A DNA stretch of 41,250 nucleotides, taken from Bacteroidales bacterium. Lineage in GTDB: Bacteria; Bacteroidota; Bacteroidia; Bacteroidales; P3. The stretch spans positions 1-41,250 of the forward strand of contig JAFXMW010000073.1 of NCBI GenBank assembly GCA_017530105.1. The letters are read 5' to 3'. Under the pieces are notes generated by a model. It had not been told where the DNA came from. It did no database searches and worked only from the letters and a program-made list of their open reading frames with translations. This document shows positions 1 through 7,980 of the stretch, piece after piece (positions within the stretch are counted from its first letter, which is position 1; each line of letters opens with the position of its first letter). Both the position numbers and the translations under genes were made by a program.

Positions 1-1038
1 CCTCCCGAACCTCCCATGACCACCGAGGAGATAGACGCCAGTTTCGACTTGCCCTATCTGCGCCTGCCGCACCCCAAGTACAAAAAGCGCGGCTCCATAC
101 CGGCCTTTGAGATGATTCGTTGGAGTGTGAACACCCATCGCGGCTGTTTCGGCGGCTGCTCGTTCTGCACCATCAGCGCACACCAGGGCAAGCAGATAGC
201 TAGCCGCAGCGAGGCCTCCATCCTCAACGAGGTGGAACGCATTGCGCAGGACCCCGACTTCCACGGCGTTCTCACCGACCTTGGCGGTCCGTCGGCCAAC
301 ATGTGGCACATGAAAGGGAAGAACCCCGACCTGTGCCGCAAATGCTCGCGCTACAGCTGTTCGATGCCCACCCACTGCAAGAACCTTGACAGCGACCACC
401 GTCCCATGACAGACCTCCTGCGACGGGTGGCGGCACACCCCAAGATCAAACACCTCTATGTGGGCAGCGGCATCCGTTGCGACCTCTTTGCCGAGGGCAA
501 CGGAGGCTGGAACTATTTCGGCCAGGTGGTGCTCAACCACACCTCCGGACGACTTAAAGTAGCACCTGAACACATAAGCGATAAAGTGTTATCACTCATG
601 CGTAAGCCTAAGTTTAATCTCTTTCTCGAAACCAAAAGCCGGTTCGATGCCATCTGCCAGAAAGCGGGGCTCAAATACCAACTCATCCCGTACTTTATCA
701 GTTCGCACCCCGGCTGCCAGTTGAAGGACATGGCCGACCTGGCCGTGGAGATGAAACGGCTGGGCTACCGTTTGGAGCAGATACAGGATTTCACGCCTAC
801 GCCCATGACCCTCAGCACCGAGATGTATTACACCGGCATCGACCCCGTGACCATGCAGCCCGTCTACGTGGCCACCGCCCCCGACGAGAAGAAGGAGCAG
901 AACCTGATGTTCTTCTACTATAAGCGCGAGTGCCAGCCTGCCATCCGCCAGTTGCTCCGCAAACGCCATCTGGAGGCCTATATACCTCGTTTACTGGGTG
1001 CTGACAAACCTTTCTATCCCCGTCCGCCGCGCCGATAA
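1..1038 (+). CDS. YgiQ-type radical SAM protein, C-terminal part (5' end outside window)
   Basis: The open frame is already open at base 1 (residues PPEPP precede the first ATG at 16), so this is the 3' part of a longer gene; 345 residues are visible. The radical SAM iron-sulfur motif is at HRGCFGGCSFC, the CxxxCxxC cysteines that bind the 4Fe-4S cluster. It follows the EMIRWSVNTHRGC context typical of the YgiQ/UPF0313 family. A second cysteine-rich stretch (CRKCSRYSC, then C at HCKN) and the C-terminal PFYPRPPRR tail also fit. Family members are about 600-700 residues with an N-terminal B12-binding-like half, which lies outside the window. The biochemical role is not established. The gene ends at TAA 1036-1038; no clear terminator follows, only a T-run and the palindromic repeat at 1059. 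Confidence 0.9.
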   Translation, partial: PPEPPMTTEEIDASFDLPYLRLPHPKYKKRGSIPAFEMIRWSVNTHRGCFGGCSFCTISAHQGKQIASRSEASILNEVERIAQDPDFHGVLTDLGGPSANMWHMKGKNPDLCRKCSRYSCSMPTHCKNLDSDHRPMTDLLRRVAAHPKIKHLYVGSGIRCDLFAEGNGGWNYFGQVVLNHTSGRLKVAPEHISDKVLSLMRKPKFNLFLETKSRFDAICQKAGLKYQLIPYFISSHPGCQLKDMADLAVEMKRLGYRLEQIQDFTPTPMTLSTEMYYTGIDPVTMQPVYVATAPDEKKEQNLMFFYYKRECQPAIRQLLRKRHLEAYIPRLLGADKPFYPRPPRR

Positions 1039-1058
1039 AATTATTTTTTTTCGGACTG

Positions 1059-1167
1059 CCTTCGTTCGTTATCCCTCAGTTCTCCCATATTTCTCCCATA
1101 TTTCTCCCATGCAGGATGGGAGAAATATGGGAGAACTGATGGTTAAATATGGCCGAAGGAGCGAAGC
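1059..1167. repeat. Long imperfect palindromic repeat, copy 1
   Basis: The core 1077-1138 is an inverted repeat built from the unit TTCTCCCATA: three units on the left, two complementary units on the right, with GCAGG near the centre. Outer arms CCTTCGTTCGTT (1059-1070) and GAAGGAGCGAAG (1154-1165) extend the symmetry. The reverse complement of 1077-1137 recurs exactly at 27611-27671, with weaker similarity outside the core, so this is a dispersed element rather than a simple terminator. It resembles REP- or MITE-like elements. It could also end transcription of the upstream gene, since it lies directly between two genes. Confidence 0.85.
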
Positions 1168-1296
1168 TTGAACAAAAAGAGGGTGTGACATCGTAAAATG
1201 CTGAAAGGGCTGTTGTTGTGGATGATTGTGCGGTTTTGTGAGTAAAGTTGTTTATAATTTATCGGCTTTTTGGAGAGACATGTGGCAAAAAATATG

Positions 1297-1304
1297 TATC
1301 TTTG
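1297..1304 (+). promoter_or_regulatory. Bacteroidota -7 box of the topoisomerase gene
   Basis: TATCTTTG matches the Bacteroidota -7 consensus TAnnTTTG exactly. A TTTG at 1269-1272 could be the -33 element, but the spacing (24 bases) is longer than the usual 19-20. Transcription would begin around 1308-1311, only a few bases before ATG 1314 and about 14 before ATG 1323. Confidence 0.6.
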
Positions 1305-1313
1305 CATTTTTAA

Positions 1314-4022
1314 ATGAGTATTATGGACGAAGAGCATCTCACCCCCGAAGAGCCGGATTTGAAGGCTGAAGGCAATGAGCCACAAGAAATTGAGTCGGGA
1401 AATGAATCGTACTCCCCGCTTGCCATGTCGGAAGAGCCGACAGGCGAGGGGACGACGTTGTCGCTCAACGGCATGTTCCATGACTATTGGATAGACTATG
1501 CCTCGGACGTCATCCTCGACCGCTCTGTGCCGGACATCGACGACGGCCTGAAGCCGGTGCAGCGGCGCATACTCCACGCCATGAAAGAGACCGACGACGG
1601 GCGTTTCACCAAGGTTGCCAACATTGTGGGAACGACGATGTTGTACCATCCCCACGGCGACGGCTCGATAAACGATGCGTTGGTGAAGATGGGGCAGAAA
1701 AACCTGCTGATAGACTGCCAGGGTAACTGGGGCAACATCTTGACGGGCGACGGTGCCGCCGCCGGCCGTTATATCGAGGCGCGCTTGTCGAAGTTCGCCA
1801 AGGAGGTGGTGTTCAACCCCAAGACCACTCAGTGGAAGCCAAGCTACGACGGCCGCAAGCAAGAGCCTGTGACCCTTCCCATCAAGTTCCCGCTGCTGCT
1901 GGCGCAGGGTACCAAGGGCATTGCTGTGACACTGACGTCGAACATACTGCCCTACAACTTTTGTGAGTTGCTGGAGGCATCGATTAACGTGTTGAAAGAC
2001 GAGCCTTTTGAGATTTTCCCCGACTTTCCGACAGGAGGGTTGATAGATGTGTCCAAATACAACGATGCCGCTTTGGGTGGCCGTCTGCGCATAAGGGCCA
2101 AGATGCACTACGACGAGAAACGCAAAGCCATTGTCATCACCGAGGTACCTTATACGGTGACAACGGATGTGTTGATAGATAGTATATTGAAAGCTAACGA
2201 GAAAGGCAAAATAAAATTCAAGAAGGTGGACGACAACACCGCCGCCGAGGTGGAGATAGTATGTTACCTTGCCGCCGGCATTTCGCCCGACCAGATGATT
2301 GACGCCCTCTATGCTTTCACCAATTGCCAAATAAATTTCTCGCCGCAGACGTGTGTCATTGTGGACAACAAGCCTGTCTTTATGACCGTAAGCGACATTC
2401 TGCGCCACTCCACTTACCGCACACGTGATTTGCTGAAACAGGAGTTGGAGATACTGCTTGGCGAGTTGGAGGACAGGTGGCATTGGGTGTCGTTGGAGAA
2501 GATATTCTTCGAGAAAGGGATTTATAAAATCCTGGAGCGGAAAGACTATAATACATGGGAAGACCAAGTGACTGGCATAGAGCGTGGTTTTGACCCTTAC
2601 CGAAACCTTTTCCGTAAGGAGATTACGCGCGACCATGTGTTGAAGCTGTGCGAGAAACCTGTGCGCAAAATCTCCAAGTTCGACATTAAGAAAGCCGAGC
2701 AGGAGATTGCCAATATCGAGATGGATATTGAGGAGACCAAGAACCATCTGGCACACCTGACGGAATACGCCATCAACTATTTCCAGCATATTTTGGACAC
2801 TTACGGCAAGGGGCGCGAGCGGAAGACCGAGATACGCAATTTCGAGGACATTCAGGCTGCCAACGTGGCTGTTGCCAACGAGAAACTGTATGTGAACAAG
2901 GCTACAGGCTTTGTCGGTACGGGCATGAAGAAGGACGAGGGTGCCGAGTATGCTTTTGATTGCTCCAAAATGGATGATATCATTGTGTTCCGCACCGATG
3001 GCACGATGATGGTCACCAAGGTGCAGGACAAGGCCTTTGTGGGGTCGACGTCGTGCAAGGAGTTGCTGCACATAGGGCTATTCCGGAAGAAGGACGACCG
3101 CACGGTGTACAACATGGTGTATCGCGACGGCGCGATGGGCTTTGCCTATGTGAAACGCTTTGCCGTGGTGGGTGTTACGCGCGACACGGAGTATAACCTC
3201 ACCCAAGGAACCAAAGGCACCAAGATACTCTATTTCACTGCCAACCCCAATGGGGAGGCGGAGGTGATAACCGTTCATCATGCCACAAAGGCCAAGCTGA
3301 AGAAGGTGAGTTTTGACTTCGATTTTGCCAAACTTGCCATCAAGGGGCGTAAGGCCATGGGCAATATATTGACGCGCAACGCAGTGCGCAACATCACCAA
3401 GAAAGGGGAAGGGGTGTCGACGCTCGAAGCCCGTGAGATTTGGTTCGACCCAGTGGTGAGACGGCTGAATGTGAACGGTGCAGGCGACTCGTTAGGGCGT
3501 TTCTCGGGTAAGGATAAGGTGTTCACCCTCACCCAGTCGGGCTATATGCGACTGACGGGGCACGACCTGGGTACGCATTTTGACGAGGACTTGGTGGAAA
3601 TACGCAAGTATAACCCGCGCACTATCGTGTCGGTGCTGTATCAAGAGGAGGAGACGGGCAGCTACTATCTGAAGCGTTTCCAAGCCGAGGATGACGACAA
3701 GAAGCTGGCCTTTATCGACGAGGGCGACAGGATGGTGATGTACAGCATGGACACTTACCCGCGACTGCATGTCAGCTACGACGAAGCATCGGGCAAGAAG
3801 ATACTGGAGGAGGATGTGAATGTGGATGAGTTTATCGGAGTGAAAGGCTATAAAGCCAAGGGTAAACGTCTCACCACCAACAAGGTGAAAGAGTTCCACT
3901 GGCTGGAGCCTGCACCCGAGCCAGAGCCAGAGCCTGAAGAGGAGGTGGCTGCCGAGGATTTGAACGAGGTGGACAGTGAGCGAGAGGGCTTTGCCGAGGG
4001 AATACAGACATCGCTGTTTTAG
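1314..4022 (+). CDS. parC: DNA topoisomerase IV / gyrase subunit A family (type IIA), probably ParC
   Basis: This is the DNA breakage-reunion subunit of a type IIA topoisomerase. The N-terminal domain begins near residue 50 after an acidic, poorly conserved leader. It contains DGLKPVQRRILHAM, YHPHGDGSI and GAAAGRYIEARLS, where Tyr153 is the expected active-site tyrosine that attacks DNA. The C-terminal half matches the beta-pinwheel DNA-wrapping region only loosely and ends in an acidic Glu/Pro-rich tail. At 902 residues it has the size of Bacteroidetes ParC-type proteins rather than E. coli ParC. No clear GyrA-box was found, which favours ParC over GyrA. The partner parE is not in the window. 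The start may be ATG 1323 rather than 1314, because the likely transcription start is very close to 1314. Confidence 0.85.
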   Translation: MSIMDEEHLTPEEPDLKAEGNEPQEIESGNESYSPLAMSEEPTGEGTTLSLNGMFHDYWIDYASDVILDRSVPDIDDGLKPVQRRILHAMKETDDGRFTKVANIVGTTMLYHPHGDGSINDALVKMGQKNLLIDCQGNWGNILTGDGAAAGRYIEARLSKFAKEVVFNPKTTQWKPSYDGRKQEPVTLPIKFPLLLAQGTKGIAVTLTSNILPYNFCELLEASINVLKDEPFEIFPDFPTGGLIDVSKYNDAALGGRLRIRAKMHYDEKRKAIVITEVPYTVTTDVLIDSILKANEKGKIKFKKVDDNTAAEVEIVCYLAAGISPDQMIDALYAFTNCQINFSPQTCVIVDNKPVFMTVSDILRHSTYRTRDLLKQELEILLGELEDRWHWVSLEKIFFEKGIYKILERKDYNTWEDQVTGIERGFDPYRNLFRKEITRDHVLKLCEKPVRKISKFDIKKAEQEIANIEMDIEETKNHLAHLTEYAINYFQHILDTYGKGRERKTEIRNFEDIQAANVAVANEKLYVNKATGFVGTGMKKDEGAEYAFDCSKMDDIIVFRTDGTMMVTKVQDKAFVGSTSCKELLHIGLFRKKDDRTVYNMVYRDGAMGFAYVKRFAVVGVTRDTEYNLTQGTKGTKILYFTANPNGEAEVITVHHATKAKLKKVSFDFDFAKLAIKGRKAMGNILTRNAVRNITKKGEGVSTLEAREIWFDPVVRRLNVNGAGDSLGRFSGKDKVFTLTQSGYMRLTGHDLGTHFDEDLVEIRKYNPRTIVSVLYQEEETGSYYLKRFQAEDDDKKLAFIDEGDRMVMYSMDTYPRLHVSYDEASGKKILEEDVNVDEFIGVKGYKAKGKRLTTNKVKEFHWLEPAPEPEPEPEEEVAAEDLNEVDSEREGFAEGIQTSLF

Positions 4023-4070
4023 CGTTATGAGATAAGAAACAAGAATAATGACCTGTTGACAAATGATATT

Positions 4071-5285
4071 ATGAAGATATTGGTTGTTTTGCCACGGTTT
4101 CCTTACCCCCTTGAAAAGGGTGATAAGCTCCGTGCCTATTATTTAATCAAGGAGTTGTCGAAAAACAATCAGGTGTTTCTCTTTTGTGTGTCGCATACTA
4201 AGGTGTTGCCGGAATATGTCGAGAAACTGCGTCCCTATTGTTTATCGATTAAGGTGGTACATTCTCCCCGTTTGGTCAACTACAAGAATGTGGTGAGGAA
4301 TTATCTGCATACTAAGTCGTTGCAGATAGGTTACTGGGACTCGCTGAGGGCTCGACGAAGTTATAAGAAGTTCGAGCAGGAGGTGTGCCCCGATGTGTTG
4401 TACAGCCAGATGGTGCGTACCATGCCGTTGGTGAGCCGCTCGTTGACACCCAAGGTGATGGATTTCCAGGATGCGCTGTCGATGAACATGGAGCGCAGAA
4501 TGGAGCAGTCGAAGGGGTTGTGGCATTATATCCTCCATTTTGAATTCAAGATGCTGAGGTCGACGGAGTACAACTCGTTTAAGATATTCGATGCCCTCAC
4601 CATCATTTCCGAGACCGACAGTGAGGCCATACCCCACCGCAAGAACGGGGACATCATTATAGTGCCCAACGGGGTGGATTTTGACTTTTTCCAACCCATT
4701 GAACGGGAGAAACGTTACGATATTGTGTTCTGCGGCAATATGAGGTATGAGCCGAATGTACACGCCGCCCGCTATCTGGCACAGAAAGTGATGCCCATAG
4801 TGTGGGAGTCGTGTCCCGAGGCCACACTGTTGTTGTCGGGTGCATATCCCAAGAATAATGTGAGCAATTTGGCAAACAGCAGGGTGACGGTGTCGGGCTA
4901 TGTGGATGATATTCGCGAGAGCTACGCCTCGGCACGTATCTTTGCCGCCCCGATGCTGACGGGTTCGGGATTGCAGAACAAACTGCTTGAGGCTATGGCC
5001 ATGCGGTTGCCGTGTGTCACCACCACCATAGCCAACGATGCACTGCAGGCTGAGGCAGGCAGGGATGTTCTGGTGGGTGACAGCCCGCAGGAGTTTGCCG
5101 GACATCTCGTTGACCTGTTGCGCGACGGGGAGAAGCGGGAGCAGTTGGCACGCAACGGCAACACCTTTGTGCATAACAGCTACAGTTGGGAAACCGCAGG
5201 AAAGAAGCTGGAAAAGGTGTTGGATGATGTGGTGAAACGTGGTGTCAGCAAGGTGGCGAGCGAGACCTCGTTTAATGACAGATAA
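4071..5285 (+). CDS. Family 4-type glycosyltransferase (GT-B fold)
   Basis: The 404-residue protein starts MKILVVLPRFPYPLEKGDK, the usual opening of GT-B glycosyltransferases in which the first strand and following loop receive the acceptor. The C-terminal half has IIVPNGVDFDFF, YDIVFCGNMRYEPN and GSGLQNKLLEAMAMRLP, the nucleotide-sugar binding segment with the EAMA motif. It resembles the 'sugar transferase' family often linked to exopolysaccharide loci. Here it stands alone between parC and hflX, so its sugar and acceptor cannot be deduced. A TTG at 4056 would add five residues, but ATG 4071 gives the standard N-terminus and is preferred. No signal peptide, so it is cytoplasmic or peripheral. 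Confidence 0.85.
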   Translation: MKILVVLPRFPYPLEKGDKLRAYYLIKELSKNNQVFLFCVSHTKVLPEYVEKLRPYCLSIKVVHSPRLVNYKNVVRNYLHTKSLQIGYWDSLRARRSYKKFEQEVCPDVLYSQMVRTMPLVSRSLTPKVMDFQDALSMNMERRMEQSKGLWHYILHFEFKMLRSTEYNSFKIFDALTIISETDSEAIPHRKNGDIIIVPNGVDFDFFQPIEREKRYDIVFCGNMRYEPNVHAARYLAQKVMPIVWESCPEATLLLSGAYPKNNVSNLANSRVTVSGYVDDIRESYASARIFAAPMLTGSGLQNKLLEAMAMRLPCVTTTIANDALQAEAGRDVLVGDSPQEFAGHLVDLLRDGEKREQLARNGNTFVHNSYSWETAGKKLEKVLDDVVKRGVSKVASETSFNDR

Positions 5286-5318
5286 GCCCTATCAGTCCTA
5301 ACAATTAATCAGATTTGT

Positions 5319-6620
5319 ATGGGTTGGAAGCCGAATAATCATGGCAAATGGAAGAGCCCTACGGGGGCTTGGGAGGCTGAGGGGTTGCCTAAGAAACGGC
5401 CTACACCGCAGGAACGGAACACCTTCAGCACCGAGGAGGTGCCGGAGAAGGCAATCCTGGTGAGTGTGTGCAGCAGTGGCACGACGATGGAACGGACACA
5501 GGAGTGTCTGAATGAGTTGGCTTTCCTGCTCGACACTGCCGGTGGCATACCTGTGAAACAGGTGATTCAGAAACTGGAACGCCCCGACACGCGTACCTAC
5601 GTGGGCAGCGGCAAACTGGAGGAGATTAAGGAATACAAGAACGCGTTGGATGTCGACTTCCTGGTTTTCGACGACGAGCTGTCGCCGGCACAGCTGCGCA
5701 ACTTGGAACGCGAGTTTGAGTGCCGGATACTCGACCGTACCACATTGATTCTGGACATCTTTGCCAAGCGCGCCCGTACCAGCATCGCCAAGACACAGGT
5801 GGAGCTGGCGCAGTTGCAGTATATGCTGCCCCGTTTGACCCGCATGTGGACGCACCTCGAGCGGCAGCGCGGCGGTATCGGTATGCGTGGCCCTGGCGAG
5901 ACACAGATTGAGACCGACCGCCGACTGATTACCGAGAAGATTGCCCTGCTGAAAGAGAAACTGAAGGACATCGACAAACAGAAGGTGCAGCAGCGCAAGA
6001 ACCGCGAGGCACTGGTGCGTGTGGCACTGGTGGGATATACCAATGTGGGCAAATCGACGCTGATGAACCTGCTGAGCAAGAGCGAGGTGTTTGCCGAGAA
6101 CAAGCTGTTTGCCACGCTGGACACCACGGTGCGTAAGGTGGTGCTGGGCAATCTGCCTTTCCTGCTCACCGACACGGTGGGGTTTATTCGCAAGCTGCCC
6201 CATGGACTGGTGGAGTCGTTTAAGTCGACGCTGGACGAGGTGTGTGAGGCCGACCTGCTGATGCACGTGGTGGATATTTCGCATCCAGATTACGAGGAGC
6301 AGATCAACGCTGTGAATCGCACATTGGAGGAGATTGGAGCCAACAACAAACCCACCATCCTTGTATTCAACAAGATTGACGCCTATACCTTTATTGAGAA
6401 AGAAGAGGACGACTTGACGCCCATGACCAAGGCCAACTGGACGCTGGACATGCTGAAGGACAGTTGGATGGCGCGGCAGGCTGAAGGCGGCGACCACCTG
6501 CATACCCTGTTCATCAGTGCCGCCAATAAAGAGAATATCGACGAGCTGCGCAATGTGATGTACGAAGAAGTGAAGAAAATCCACGCCGTGAGGTACCCTT
6601 ACAACAACTTCTTATATTAA
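5319..6620 (+). CDS. hflX: GTPase HflX
   Basis: This is the ribosome-associated GTPase that rescues or splits stalled 70S ribosomes under stress. The N-terminal HflX domain (about residues 40-200) contains TYVGSGKLEEI and the glycine-rich segment RGGIGMRGPGETQIETDRR. The G domain follows with G1 GYTNVGKST (from Gly239), G3 DTVGFI, G4 NKID and G5 SAANKENI. At 433 residues it is normal for the family. It starts 33 bases after the glycosyltransferase and is followed after 10 bases by a lipoprotein gene, so the three may share a transcript. No separate promoter was seen. Confidence 0.95.
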   Translation: MGWKPNNHGKWKSPTGAWEAEGLPKKRPTPQERNTFSTEEVPEKAILVSVCSSGTTMERTQECLNELAFLLDTAGGIPVKQVIQKLERPDTRTYVGSGKLEEIKEYKNALDVDFLVFDDELSPAQLRNLEREFECRILDRTTLILDIFAKRARTSIAKTQVELAQLQYMLPRLTRMWTHLERQRGGIGMRGPGETQIETDRRLITEKIALLKEKLKDIDKQKVQQRKNREALVRVALVGYTNVGKSTLMNLLSKSEVFAENKLFATLDTTVRKVVLGNLPFLLTDTVGFIRKLPHGLVESFKSTLDEVCEADLLMHVVDISHPDYEEQINAVNRTLEEIGANNKPTILVFNKIDAYTFIEKEEDDLTPMTKANWTLDMLKDSWMARQAEGGDHLHTLFISAANKENIDELRNVMYEEVKKIHAVRYPYNNFLY

Positions 6621-6630
6621 AAAAAACATT

Positions 6631-7401
6631 ATGAAGAGGATAAATGCAATATTGATGGTCGCCGTTGTGTCTGTATTCACAATGGCTTTGGCTGGATGCC
6701 AGAAAGACGAACTGCCTAAAGGTGCATTGCCTGGACTGTTTTCTGTGAGCGCCAACCAACAGGTACGATTTTCGAAGGGCAACATGCAGTACAATGAAAC
6801 TGCCCACATCTGGCGTTTTGCAGAACACCAGTATGACTATTTGGGCAAAGCCAACGATATAGAAGATATAAGCTACAGCGGATGGACAGACTTTTTGGAA
6901 TATTGGAAAAACATTAACTGGCCTATCAGCAATGGCGGAGGAAAAGATTATAGGTGGCGTATGCTTACTGCAGACGAGTGGGATTATCTCCTCAACACTC
7001 GTCCCAATGCCACGTCCTATGTTGGCATCGGCAATATCAATGGAGTGGGTGGATTGATACTCCTGCCCGACAGTATGATGTTGCCCCCTGGGTTTACCTT
7101 TGTGGCCGGATTTGCTTCAGATGACGAGGGTTGGACACGCAACAATTATACTCTTGCCGAATGGGCGATACTGGAAGCGGCAGGGGCTGTGTTCCTGCCG
7201 GCGGCGGGCGATAAAGTAGGCACGTATCTTAATGGCATAGGCACCCAAGGTGCCTATTGGACATCGACATGTGAGCTTAGTGTCCGTTTACAAGAACCCT
7301 ATATTGCACACTACTTGTACTTTTACAGCGGTTCTGCCAGCGTTGATCGCGCCCTCGTTTATACTGTCAGAAGTTCTGTACGCGCTGTGCTGGATAATTA
7401 A
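6631..7401 (+). CDS. Bacteroidales lipoprotein of the 'FSVS..QQVRFSKGN' surface family
   Basis: The 256-residue protein has a lipoprotein signal peptide with lipobox ALAGC (Cys at about residue 23). The mature part begins FSVSANQQVRFSKGNMQY and contains WRFAEHQYDYLG, GWTDFLEYW, RWRMLTADEWDYLL, GAVFLPAAGDKVG, GAYWTSTCE and a C-terminal SSVRAVLDN. This motif order recurs in many Bacteroidales lipoproteins of unknown function, distantly like FISUMP-type domains. The copy is shorter than versions I recall, lacking a glycine-rich insert before the WPISNGGG segment. It lies 10 bases behind hflX. Function unknown, presumably anchored in the outer membrane. Confidence 0.7.
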   Translation: MKRINAILMVAVVSVFTMALAGCQKDELPKGALPGLFSVSANQQVRFSKGNMQYNETAHIWRFAEHQYDYLGKANDIEDISYSGWTDFLEYWKNINWPISNGGGKDYRWRMLTADEWDYLLNTRPNATSYVGIGNINGVGGLILLPDSMMLPPGFTFVAGFASDDEGWTRNNYTLAEWAILEAAGAVFLPAAGDKVGTYLNGIGTQGAYWTSTCELSVRLQEPYIAHYLYFYSGSASVDRALVYTVRSSVRAVLDN

Positions 7402-7540
7402 AAATCCGCAGTGAGCATCCATTACAGTAATGTAAAATAGGCGGTTATAAAGCTATTGGGAAAAAGAAGGAAAAATGTAGTATTTTATGTTTTGATATGT
7501 GAAAAATACTTCCGTCAGTCGAGATGTTCTCGTTGTTGAT

Positions 7541-7563
7541 GTGGCGGATTTGCAATCCGCCAC
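7541..7563. repeat. REP-like hairpin 1
   Basis: Perfect 10-bp arms GTGGCGGATT / AATCCGCCAC around the loop TGC. The same stem tip (GGATT-TGC-AATCC) is reused in the second hairpin 9 bases downstream. The pair is the most structured part of the 255-base gap 7402-7656, which otherwise holds nothing I recognise. Confidence 0.8.
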
Positions 7564-7572
7564 AGTTTAGAA

Positions 7573-7589
7573 ATGGATTTGCAATCCAT
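7573..7589. repeat. REP-like hairpin 2
   Basis: Perfect 7-bp arms ATGGATT / AATCCAT around the loop TGC, sharing GGATT-TGC-AATCC with the hairpin at 7541-7563. It lies about 67 bases before the DUF2442 gene. Confidence 0.75.
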
Positions 7590-7656
7590 ATATAATTATT
7601 AAAGACTGATTGGGATTGAATGTTGGTGATATCCATAAACTGCCACCCTTAAAATA

Positions 7657-7953
7657 ATGAATACTCTTCCACGCATAAAAAACATAGAGGCTTTGCCGAA
7701 TTATATCCTCTCCGTTGTGTTTGACGATGGGAAGGCGGTGGTGTATGATGTTGGTGAGGATATTGAGCAGATTGAGGAGTTTCGTGTGTTGAAGCAGATA
7801 CCTCATCTATGGGAGCAGGCACAGGTGGATATCAGCCGTACTTGTGTCTATTGGAATGACCGCATAGACCTGCCATCCGACACGTTGTATGAGTATGGTG
7901 TGCCTCAATATTCTGTAAGTGATGAGGCTTTGCCCCACGTCGCTGAGGAATGA
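7657..7953 (+). CDS. DUF2442 family protein
   Basis: This 98-residue protein has the DUF2442 layout: an opening segment PRIKNIEALPNYILSVVFDD, then GKAVVYDVGEDIE, and a hydrophilic second half with VYWNDRIDLPSDTLYEYG. DUF2442 proteins are small and often paired with DUF4160 proteins in toxin-antitoxin-like modules; their activity is not established. Here no DUF4160 partner is adjacent, unlike the pair at 27831-28345. The two DUF2442 proteins differ strongly, so this is not a recent duplication. It converges on uvrC with a 27-base gap. Confidence 0.75.
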   Translation: MNTLPRIKNIEALPNYILSVVFDDGKAVVYDVGEDIEQIEEFRVLKQIPHLWEQAQVDISRTCVYWNDRIDLPSDTLYEYGVPQYSVSDEALPHVAEE

Positions 7954-7980
7954 TTACAAAAATAGAGGAAACAGGATTGA

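Noticed and set aside
1143-3071. Long 642-codon open frame on the minus strand opposite the topoisomerase gene
   Set aside because: It is the shadow of a clearly homologous plus-strand gene; the translation shows no domain and is rich in His/Gln/Val as expected for antisense frames.
5298-6584. 428-codon minus-strand frame opposite hflX
   Set aside because: Antisense shadow of hflX, which has all GTPase motifs.
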